DNA from: Apricaphanius iberus
Taxonomy: Eukaryota; Chordata; Actinopteri; Cyprinodontiformes; Aphaniidae
Length of the DNA: 64,000 nucleotides
Direction of reading: 5' to 3'
Assembly: GCA_028564705.1 (NCBI GenBank)
Contig: JAPXFQ010002623.1
Span: forward strand, 848,001-912,000
In this document: positions 14,801-26,800 of the stretch, in pieces
How the letters are laid out: the number at the start of each line of letters is the position of its first letter
Numbering within the stretch: position 1 is the first letter of the stretch
Made by a program: the position numbers and the translations under genes
The notes under the pieces: model-generated
What the model saw: the letters and a program-made list of their open reading frames with translations, nothing else
Database searches by the model: none
What the model was told of the DNA's origin: nothing

Positions 14801-17800
14801 CTCAAAACTAATTATATAAGAAGAATCAATTTTCTCAGGCAGTGAGGTTTTCTCTAACCTCGATTCCCATTTGAACGCCAAAAATTCTAATGTTTTTATG
14901 ATCAATAAAGGCAGATTTTTTTTACCCATAAATTTAATGTCATGGCCTTCATAGCTGTTTGGAAAACTTTTGACTTGCCTGTTTTACATGCATTCAATAA
15001 CACCACAAGAAGGTTTTGTGAGGTTTTCACAGAGTGCCGTTCTCAAGCAAAACCATTTAAAGTTGAATGGAAGGAAAAAGTGTGACAAAGATAACCACAG
15101 CCTCAAGGGCTTTCAAGCAAAATCCACTCAATATTTTGATGGAGCTTCACATGGAGTGGACTGAGGCTGGGGTCAAATTCCTCTTTTCAGTTGAAAGCGT
15201 GAGTGCAGCCATCCACCAGGAAATTTCGGAGCACCTCATGTTTCTTTTTGTTGACAAGTTTTTTCGAAAGTGGATTGGCAGCTTTAAAAAAAACTAATTT
15301 AAAAAAGGTAACAAAATGTTTGACAGTTCTGAGTTCTATTAGTTTCTACAACAAGGAAAGAGACCAAGCATTTAATTCAAGACCGTTTGAATCAATCAAT
15401 CATTTACATACTCGTCGGCCACATGCCATAGCTCAGCCATGACTGTTTTCCACACCACACCCCCATGCCCTCCCCTTCCCGCTCTCATCCTCCACAGTGC
15501 CGCAGGCTCTGATTCTCCACACTTGCCATGCCCCTCCATGTGTCCTGGTCCTGCCCACCTTGGTAGAGTTTTTCAAATGTTGCCTGGAGACGGGATGATG
15601 CTTTTTCAAGGGGTTCAGTTACTTTTTAATTACCCCACTCTTGTTCCATTTAAGTTGACTTGTATGTGACAATCATTTTTGACAAAGAAATGGTTTGTAT
15701 TTGAAGGTTTTATATATATATATATATATATATATAGTTTTTAATTCTTTTTTTTAACCAAAACCCTCTCATCTTATGATTTAAAGAGTTTGGGTGTTAA
15801 ATCATTTCTATGCAGTTATTTTTTTTTCTTAACACAATGAGTCCCTCACTCAGGTTTGTCTGAGCATCGCATGCTTTCAAATACTTATTTAAGCAATGAA
15901 ATTAAGTAGGAATAATAAATATTGCTGTTCTGGTGTTGAGATGATGTTTCTGCTCAGTTATAAGAATGCCTCATTTAATTCCAAACAAACGTTTTTTTCT
16001 TGTGAACTCTAGTGGAATTCCTGATACTGCAACCACTAAGTTTCCTGTTGCTATATAAATGGATGGCATGCGTTTCAATGAATAAGTCTGGGTCATGTTG
16101 TCGTTCAGTTAAACAGGAGCTTGAAAAGAATAGAAAGTTTAAAAAAATAACAGATGGCTGCAATGAAAAAAAATATGCCACCTTGTGTGGCCATCTTATT
16201 AAAACTGTAGTCAACAGTCACCTTGATTTTTTGGAGAGAGAACAAAGACCGTAAGTGTAGGTTTTTCACCAATGAGAAAACTTGACTAGGACCCTAGTTC
16301 GTCCAGAATTGGCTCATTAAACCGAACCACCCACTTAGACTTTGCCAGCACTTTAAGAATGAGTCCAAAAAGACATTAAATACAAAGAGAGAGAGAGAGA
16401 AACAAAATCCATCCGTGAGCAAACTGAGTAGGATAAATTATCAACTGAAAGACTAAATGCAATAACAGATACTTTCAAACATGAAATTAGTAAAAAGAAG
16501 CAGAACGCTGGGAACAGTAGCTGACAAGACAGATGAGAAAAAGAACTGATCGAGTAAAAAAGAGAAAATGGATGAGTAGAGAGTTAAATATAAAACAAAG
16601 GAATAACTCATGCTCCAGCACGTCCGCTCGTCGCACTGCTCTGGGCATTCATGCCAGACAGCTGTCCTTTTGGAAAAAGACGGCTCATCTGAGATATATA
16701 AATCTTGAGTTGCCATTACAGCTCATTCATTGCGACGCACACTATAGGCTGTCCGAAAAGTCACAGAAGAGATTAGACTGCCGTTTACAAATTAACAGTG
16801 CATGCTTAAAAAGAGCAATGTTCATTTTCCCACTGGCAAATAGGCTTGCTAACTAAAATAAACTTTGGCTGCATGAGAAAATGGGTTGCGAAAAAAAAAA
16901 AAAAAATTAAGGGCAAGTGATAAATGAACAGGAAAGAAACAAATGAAAGCAAAGCATCATCTTTTAGGAATTTTTGTCAAAATAATGGTAAATCCTCCAA
17001 CGTTTTAGGTTTTTGTGCAATATTACAGAGATCCAAATCAGATGGCGCCCAAAATGGATACATTTTTTAACCCCATCTGTATTGCAAATCAAGGTGTGGA
17101 TGTCTACCTTCCAACCAATTTCAGCCGGGAAAAAGGGGTTCTTGAGGTAAAAAATGAAGTCCAAACATGTATGTCGCTTTGAAATTTGGTGGACATTAAA
17201 AAAGTGTTGAGTATCACAAGACTACAGAATACTGCATTACAAAAAAGAATTCAATGAAAACTTTTGAAAAATGTCCTTAATTACAAATCTGTCTCTATAA
17301 AACTTTGACCCTTTTCCCTCCTAGTAAACTGAACAAAACTTCACCCTTGTCATCCAATTAAAAACTGCATAAGTGGACGCTTTTGACGGCATTTTTTTGA
17401 CTTAATTTGTGCTAACAAGAATCACTCGTCTTTGATTTTTATTGGTCTTGTCAGCTAAAAAGAGCAGTTTGCTATTTTTATCTTAAAGGGTCAAATGTTT
17501 TGCTTGATTCTGCTTTCCAAAGGCTGTTTTGTGTTTTTACAACCCGGAGTCGGATACCCACACCTTTCTTGGTGATAAACTCAAAATGTGTGCTTATTTG
17601 AGGATCACAGACAAGTACCACAGATGATCAGCTTATATCAAAGAAGGTACTGCACAGCTTTAAAGACAAAAAACAATTGTATACATGTACAATTAATCTA
17701 ATCACTGACAAAATAACCAGTCACCTTCCAGAAAGAGGTAAAGCCCCAAAAGGTAAAAGCTAAAGAATCGGTCTCTTGAGATTCCTGTATCTAATCAAAT

Positions 17801-20800
17801 TCATGAAAAGTTGGAAGAAAAAATATGGTAGGAATGCAATTTCCATTTAAATTACAAATGCCAATACTTGTACCACAAAAAAAGCAATGAATTGAAAGAG
17901 TTTTTGTTTTCTTCTATTTTGTTTTTACAACAAATCATGGTTAATTAAATAAAAAGTTAAAATGACCACAAAACTAAAATTGAAAATGAACTTATACTTT
18001 AACTCTGCAATAATTTCACAGAACATGTCTAACTAATACAGTACATAGGAGTGGCATCGGCCCCAATACCCGTATTGGTGCATTCTTATTAATATTTTGC
18101 TGGTTTGAATACTCTCATCTGAGAGACAGAATCTTATATTTCCATTAACAGGCATAATCAAAATGAATAAGAAAAAAAGCTAGAAAATGTATCACTATTG
18201 AATCCATATTCCATTAATTTATATATGAATTTTGTTTCATTTCTTATTTAAACTTTTTATTGATGTTCAAATTCAATGTTTTTTTTACATTTGGACTGTG
18301 AGGACGATGATGCATTAGAGTTCATGATAGCCTTACATTAAGAGTTCAAATTAACATGTTTACAATTTTTCCATAAAACCTTAAAAGGGTTTATGCCATC
18401 TCACACATATTCTATACCTACATTGTCTAAAAAGATTTCCCCCGCAACAAATTACCATGCAATAGACCAGTCAAAATTAGCTGTTCTATAATGATCCCCA
18501 TCGTTTGTGTCATTTTTGGTTTGGCATTTCATTTATAGAGCTATCTACCTCTGTTGTGATTTTAGACCAGAGCTAAACTTTTAAAAATTATTATCATTGT
18601 TATCATTATATATCACTTCATCATTATATGCAGAACAATTTTAAAATGCCCAATTTTGGAAATGATCAACAATTAAATTATTTCCTCCTCTGTTTCAACA
18701 CCTCACACCAGGAAAATTAAAAACAGATCAATTCTAGGTCAAAATATTTATTTTATTATTATTTATCTTTCTCTATCGCTTCAGGACAGTAGGGCAGAGA
18801 AAAAGTATATATTTTTTCTGTTATTTAAAAATTCAAATTTTTTCCTCTCACTTCAGCCATACAGGGCAAAGAAACACGTTTTTTTTTCATTAAAAAAATA
18901 CAACTTAGAAATTTTTCCAACAGAGAAACAAAAACCATCTGCTCTACAGGACTGAAGGGAGAAAAAAAACTATACCTTAGAAAATTTTCAATAACAAAAA
19001 ATGTTTTTTCCTTTGCTCTACAGGGCTGAAGCGAGAGAAAAAATAAATACATTTTGACCTGGAATTATTTTACTCGAATGGGACTTTTGAAGTCGAGAGA
19101 AAAAGAAAAGTTTGTCAGACTTAGAAAATGGGTTTTTCAAAAAAATATTTTCTCCCTTATCTTAAGAGAATAACCAAAAATGGAGTTTAGCTTTCTTAGA
19201 GTTTTTAAAAAGTTTCAAAAAAGGCACAGCAAGCACAGCCCTTATATTTCAAACTGCTAGAGTCACACCTTGAACATTGTTGAGTATGTACTGTTCAGTC
19301 AATTTAGAAAGTTAATTTGAGGTTTAGCCTTCAGAAGAAGCAGAAAATCTGCAGCCATTTCATTTGTGAGTAAAATATGAAAGAGTCCTGCAGGTCTCTT
19401 CACAAAAGACCATATTCATATTGCATATTTGTTTAGTTAGTCCAAAATTTCCTCCAATGACAACTTCATACATTTTTAAACTTGATAACTACACTAATGG
19501 ATCTACAAATCAAATCAAAAAATCAAATCAAACTTTATTTATAAAGCGCTTTTCAAACAAAGAAAGTTACTCAAAGTGCTTTACAGATTTAAAATAACCC
19601 CACAACCCCCCCCCTTCAAAAATAAAATCATCAGTGCAAATACAACCCCCTCCCAACCCAACCCATCAGCTATACTCACTCACACACACATTTAGAAGCT
19701 ACAAAAAGCGGGCTGAGTACAGATGAGCCAGGAAATGCCATCATGGGAGCCATCTGCATCAGCAGCAGCAGATCAAAAGCAGCAGCCAAGGCTCCGACCC
19801 AGGGCGCCCAGAGGAGGGAGGGCTGGTACCCCCACCTCCACCCAAGCGCTACCTGGGGGGCACCCAGGTAGCCACAGCCGACCACCGCCCCCGATGCAGG
19901 GGGCCCCCAGAGAGGAAACACTGGCAAGAAAGATTAAAATACATTAAAATATAAAGTTAATAAAATATAAAGTATATAAAGTATAAAACAATAAGTGTAA
20001 AACAAATAATAAAAATGCAAAGCATATTAATAAATAAACAGTTAAAAGCTGAACTAAAAATTAAATCAGGTAAAACATGCTGAGCGATTAAAAATATATT
20101 AATAAATAATAATTAGTTAAAGGCTAAGCTAAAAAGGTGAGTCTTGAGTCTGCTCTTAAAAACATTAACATTCTCTGCGGCCCTGAGGTCCTCTGGCAGC
20201 CTGTTCCAGAGGTGAGGGCCATAATAATGGAAAGACGCCTCACCATGAGTCTGTGTCCTGACTTTGGGGATGACAAGGAGACGGCTGCCAGAGGAGCGCA
20301 GAGACCGCGAGGGTTCATACGGTAAATGTATTTCTGAAAGATAAGGTGGCCACTGAGACACTTGCAAATCATTAAAAGAGCCTTAAAATCGATCCTAAAA
20401 CATACGGGGAGCCAATGCAGTGATTCTAAGACCGGTGTAATGTGCTCCCGCCTCCTAGTCTTCATCAGGACACGAGCTGCTGAATTCTGTAAAAGCTGTA
20501 AACTTGAGGTAGTCTTTTTGGGAAGACCAGAAAGCAGGGCATTACAATAATCAATTCTACTGGTGATAAAAGCATGCATTAGCGTCTCCGTATTGGCCCG
20601 AGAGAGAATGGGGCAGACTCTGGCGATGTTCTTTAGGTGATAAAAACCTATTTTGGTGATGTTTTTAATGTGAGGGATAAAAGTCAGCTCAGAGTCAAAA
20701 ATCAAACCCAGGTTCTTCACTTGTAAAGAAGAATTAAAAGACAATGATTGTAGTTTTGGTAAAAGTTTTTCTCTCTGAGCCTCAGGACCGATAACTAAAA

Positions 20801-23800
20801 CCTCAGTTTTGTCCTGGTTGAGCTGGAGAAAGTTTTCTGCCATCCAGGATTTAATGCCTAAAATGCAGTTAAAAGGTGCATCCATTGGCCGTGTGTCATC
20901 AGGAGACATGGAGATGTACAACTGTGTATCATCAGCATAACTGTGAAAGTTAATCCATGTCTCCTGATAACACTGCCAAGAGGGAGCATATACAGGTTAA
21001 AAAGCACTGGGCCTAAAACTGAACCCTGGGGAACACCACAAGTGATCTTATGGACCTTAGAGGAACAGGTATCTAAACTTACCGTAAAAGTCCTGTCTGT
21101 GAGGTAGGATGTGAACCATTTGTGAACAGCACCAGAGAGGCCGATCTGTTTAAACGAGTTAAAAGAATAGTGTGGTCTACTGTATCAAAGGCAGCGCTTA
21201 GATCCAGAAGAACCAACACTGTCACCTTTTTAGCATCATAGCTTAGTCTAAAATCATTTAAAATATTTAAAAGCGCCGTCTCTGTGCTGTGGTTCCTAAA
21301 ACCAGACTGAAATTTCTCTAGGACATTATGAGCGTTAATAAAATCATTAAGTTGAATAAAAACAAGTTTTTCTAAAACTTTGCTTGAAAATGGTAATTAG
21401 ATACTGGTCGGTAGTTGTTTAAATCATTAAAATCTAAATTGCTCTTCTTCAGCAGGGGCCTCACTACCGCCGCTTTAAAGGCAGCAGGAAAAACCCCCGT
21501 CTGAAGGGAGCAATTCATAAAGTTTAAAATCTCATCTTTAAAAGAACCATAAAATTGCTTAAAAAACCTGGTGGGAATCGGGTCCAAAGCGCTTGTGGTG
21601 GGCCTCACTGAGGAGAAAACTTCATCAAGGGTCCCAGCTTCTACCAGGACAAAACTGTCCAGTGTTTCCTCTGGTGAAGGCAGACACTCTGATTTGTCTA
21701 AAACCATGTTTGTTTGAGAGGATAAAATATTACATCTGATGGTGTCTACCTTCCCTCTGAAGTGGTCTGCAAACTCCTCACAGAGAGTGTTTGAGGGGGT
21801 TTTCTGAAAAGTATTAGAATTATGATGTAGAATGTTGTCAATGGTGGAAAACAGAATTTTGGGATTATTTTTATGTTCTGAGATGATTCTGGAAAAGTAT
21901 GTATTTCTGGAATTTCTTAAAGCGTTATTATATAATCTGAGATATTCTATGTATATCTGATGATTTATTGTGATTTTATTTTTCCTCCATTTCCTTTCTG
22001 CCACCCTGCAGCTCCTCTTTAATTTTCTAATAGCTGCATTTCTCCACGGTACTGTACGTTTTGAATGAGGGTTTATAACTTTAATTGGAGCCAGCAGGTT
22101 GAGAGCAGATTTAAGCCTACTGTTAAAATCATTAACGATAAAATCACAGGGGGCAGGTAAAGGTATAGGAGGACATTTTTTAAAAACTTCAAGAAAACCT
22201 GCAGCCACTTCAGGGTTTAGATGACGCTTCCTGACAGTTCTCACAGAGGTCCCTGATTGGATAAAACTGGTGATATTAAAAAACACACAGTAGTGGTCAG
22301 AGACAGCCAAGTCAACAACAGAGGACACACTGGTGGACAGGCCATACGTGATGACCAGGTCCAGGTTGTGTCCTCTGTTGTGAGTCGGCTGCATGACATG
22401 TTGGCTAAAATCCATATAATTTAAAATATTTAAAAAATCTGTTGATAAAGGATCTAAAAGGTTATCTATATGTAGATTAAAATCACCAGCTAAAATTATC
22501 TTCTCATAAGAGTTGTGTAAAATTGATTAAAAACTCTGAAAATTCTGGAATAAAAAGTGCATTCCTTTTCGGAGGCCTATAAACTGTGACACATAAAATC
22601 TGAGGAGTGCTAAAAACAGAGGCAGTGCATTCAAACGTGGTAAAATTATTAAAACAGGTTTGGCGGAAAGAGTTGATGAACTAATAAAAGCAGTTCCGCC
22701 TCCCCTCTGGCTACTCCTCGTTGAATAAGAAAAGTTATAATTAGGTGGAGAGGCCTCTGTAAGAACAGCAGGGGCATCTGCACTCAGCCATGTCTCTGTT
22801 AAAAATAAACACTGAAGGTTATTATCTAAAATAACGTGTCACCAGTTTTTTGCAGATAGTTAAGATAAAAAGTACGTGTCATATTCCAGTGGTATTTCCT
22901 AGTTAATGTTGGTCTCAGCATTGGTATTGTTGCCAGGCGCAAATGTTGCTGCACAGGAAAAAAAAAAAATGGGTGGAGGTTGACTTGGAAATCTAGGACA
23001 AAGTAATCTCAGAGTGCTGAAAAAATTACAATTATCCTTCTATCCATCCATCCATTCCCTTTAACCTGAAACGACTGAAGATGTCCATTTTCTTGTGAGG
23101 ATATTTTGTAGGAACCCATCATAAGACTTTGGCATCACCACAATTGTTTTTCATTTCTCACACCCTATAAAAGGTTTGCTGCTTTGTTTGGGGATAATTG
23201 TCCAGTTGGGTGACATGGTTTGGGTAAACATTCATCTGTTGAACAGATGGCCTCACATTTGACTGTAGAACACTTTGATACACGAAGGATCTTATGTTTA
23301 AATGACTCACTGACAAGTGCTCATGTCCTGCAAAATAGAGGTGAAACAACCTCTTGCACCATATTGTGAGTTTTTAGGAGGTATGCCTAAAAAAATCATT
23401 ATGGATTTGAAGAGAGATTTTATTTTATTATGGTGATCCCCTTGTTTGAGACTTACAATCATCTACTATTACATCAGCCAAAAGTCCTGTGAAAGTATGT
23501 TCTTACACACAACAGGCATTTGAAATCAGGCTTTGTCAAAATCTATTGAAAGATCCTCAAAGTAATAATAATGACATTAGTGAAAAAACTGCATAAAATA
23601 AGTATATAAGTAGTATATAAGCAGCGAGTTCCAATGTTGAATGTCTGTTAGTTGTCTGACTATGCTGCTTTACTCCGTTTTAGATAACCAACATGCACAA
23701 AACAAACACATTCACAGCACTGGCAACTTGTAAATCTCTTGTGAACAATTAAATTATAAGCTTTTTCAACGTGCAAAAACAGTTTAAAGTACATCAACCT

Positions 23801-26800
23801 AAACAAACACAAATTTATCATATTACTGGATAAAGGGCATTTAATTTTTTTTTATAGTTTCCTGTTCTTCAAACAATGGGGATGATTTTAAAACTAAACA
23901 AATTTAATAGAGATGGTTGATTCCCGATTGATCTCAAAAACTGAAATACCCACTTCATTCAACTGCTAACCTTGTGAACTTGAATTTAGGGACTATATCA
24001 AAGATGACCTTTGAATATTGCCTGAGTTTAACGTAATAGTTCAAGTAAATGCTTCCATTATTCAGCTTGTTTACAGTAATGTGCAAAAAATTGAGTGCGC
24101 ACGTTTTAGAAACCCAAAATGTATTATTTAAGTCCCGAACCAAATCACCAGCTATTTCCCACCAGATATTGCTTTTCGAAGTACTTAAAAAAATATGTAC
24201 ATTACAGACCAAAAGTTTGGACACACCTCATTCAATGAGTTTCCCTTCTTTCCATGACAATTGACATTGTAGATTCACACTGAAGGGATCAAAACTATGA
24301 ATTAACACATATGGAATTACAGTGCATCTGGAAAGTATTCATAGCGCTTCACTTTTTGCACATTTATGTTACAGCCTTATACCAAAATGGATTAAATTCA
24401 TGTTTTCCTTAAAATTCAACACAACATCCCATAATTACAAGGTAAAAGGAAATGTTTAGATTGTTGCAAATATATTGAAAAAAAAACCCCTGAGAAATCA
24501 CATGTACATAAGTATTCACAGCCTTTGCTCAGTACTTTGTTGATGCACCTTTGGCAGCAATCACAGCCTCAAGTCATTTTGAATATGATGCCACAAGCTT
24601 GGCACACCTTTCTTTGGGTAGTTTTGCCCATTCCTCTTCGCAGTACCTCTCGAGCTCGATCAGGTTGGATGAAAAGCGTTTGTGCACAGCCTTTTCAGAT
24701 CTCTCCAGAGATGTTCAATTGGCGATAGGTCTGGGCTCTGGCTAAGCCACTCAAGGACATTCACCGAGTCGTTCTTTAGCCACTCCTTCGATACTTTGGC
24801 TGTGTGCTTAGGATCATGGTCCTGCTGAAAGGTGAACCTCCACCCCAGTCTGAGGTCAAGAGCGCTTTGGAGCAGTTTTTCATTCAGGATGTCTCTGTAC
24901 ATTGCTACATTCCTCTTTCCCTCTATCCTGACTAGTCTTCCAGTTCCTGCCGCTGAAAAACATCCCCACAGCATGATGCTGCTGCCACCATGCTTCACTG
25001 TAGGTATGGTGTTGGCCTGATGATGAGCGGTGCCTGATTTTCTCCAAACGTAACGCCTGGCATTCACTCCAAAGAGTTCAATTTTTGTCTCATCAGAGCA
25101 GAGGATTTTGTTTGTCATTGTCTTAGAGTCCCTAAGGGGCCTTTTAGCAAACTCCAGGTGGGCTGCCACGTGCCTTTTACTAAGGAGTGGCTTCCGTCTG
25201 GCCACCCTACCATTCAGGCCTTATTGGTGGATTGCTGCAGAGATGGTTTTCCTTCTGGAAGGCTCTCCTCTCTCCACAGAGGAATGCTGGAGCTCTGACA
25301 AAGTGACCATCAGGTTTATTGGTCACCTCCCTGACCAAGGCCCTTCTTCCCCGTTCACTCAGCTTAGAAGGCCGGATAGCTCTAGGAAGAGTCTTAGAGG
25401 TTCCAAACGTCTTCCACTTACGGATGATGAATGCTACTGTGCTCATTGGAACCTTCAAAGCAGCATACATTTTTCTGTATCCTTCACTAGCCTTGTGCCT
25501 CAAGACAACCCTGTCTCGGAGGTGTTCACTCAATTCCTTTGTCTTCATGCTTGATTTGTGCTTTGAAATGCACCGTCAACGCACGGGCCTTATATAGACA
25601 GGTGTGGGCCTTTCCAAATCATGTCCAATCAACTTAATGTACCACAGGTGGACTCCAAATAATCTGCTGAAACACCTAAAGGATGATCAGTTGAAAAAGA
25701 ATGCACCTCAGCTCAATTCGGAGCTTCACGTCAAAGGCTCTGAATACTTATGTACATGTGTTTTCTCAAGTTTTTATTTTTAATAAATTTGTAACAATTT
25801 CAAAGACACTTTTTCTCATCATTATGGGGTGTTGTGTTTATAATTTGTTTAAAAAGTGAAGCGCTGAGAATACTTTCCGGATACAATGTATGTAGTACTT
25901 CTACAAAAAAGCGTGAAATAACCTGGCCTCCAAAGTCACCAGACCTGAACCCAATAGAGATGATTTGGGGTGAGTTGAACCGCAGAGTGAAGGCAAAAGG
26001 GCCAACAAGTACTAAGCATCTCTGAGGAACTCCTTCAAGACTGTTGGAAAACCATTTTGGGAGACTACCTCTTGAAGCTCAAGAGAATGCAAAGCAGTAA
26101 TCAGAGCAAACGGTGGCTACTTTGAGGAATCTAAAATATAACATGTATTCAGTTACTTAACCCTTTTTGTTCAAGTATATACAGTAATTCCATACATCAT
26201 GTGTTCATTCATAGTTTTGATGCCCTTTATTGAGAATCTACAATGTAGTCATTAAAATAAAGAACATGCATTGAATGAGAAGGTGTGTCCAAACTTTTGG
26301 TCTGTACTGTATATTCAGATAAAGTACACTGGTCTACATGTGGAGCAAATAATGTCAGTTACATTTTGCTGCATCTGGCTGGTTTGCTGGTTCTCCTCTG
26401 CAGTACCTGACTTTGATCCACCAGAACTGCACATAAGCCAGCGTCCATTCAAACGAGAGATCGGCCTACTCGGGCTTCCTAAGTAACACGGTTTTAAATT
26501 CTTTTTTTATGACTAGTTTTAACAGTTTTTGACACCACTAACTTTTAGCGACTCATTTTATCAAGTGCGTTGTTTTTTCTATCAGAGCACAGACTATGTT
26601 TATGTCACCATTCCTCCGCTCACCTTCAGCCCCGGATGTCATGGTTGCGTCAAGCTAACGCAGCAAGTTTTGGATCTGGAGCAGAGGATCTCTACGCTTC
26701 ACTAAATCCAAGACCACGAACGCGATTTGGACATCCTCTTCAGCCGGACATTCGCTGCCACCACCAGTGCTCAGCTGGTGACAATTCCCTGCCAGCCTGT

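Larger units (their letters stand above)
24198..26311 (+). mobile_element. Outer Tc1/mariner element, internally deleted and split by another Tc1
   Basis: Ends are near-identical inverted repeats starting at TA: left TACATTACAGACCAAAAGTT, right (reverse complement) TACAGTACAGACCAAAAGTT, followed by 'tggacacacct' on both sides. Between them only the end of a transposase survives on the plus strand (25921..26025; [19 protein letters not shown], containing the last catalytic Glu). The element is interrupted at a TA by the inner Tc1 at 24318..25890. This terminal repeat is one of the commonest in fish. Confidence 0.85.

Noticed and set aside
16533..16856. 107-codon plus-strand ORF in intron 4
   Set aside because: No recognisable domain and opposite to nos1; the length is within chance expectation for a 64-kb window.
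20137..20550. Plus-strand ORFs over the LINE
   Set aside because: They are antisense shadows of the RT gene on the minus strand.
24832..25597. Plus-strand ORFs of up to 148 codons over the inner Tc1
   Set aside because: Antisense shadows of the transposase gene.
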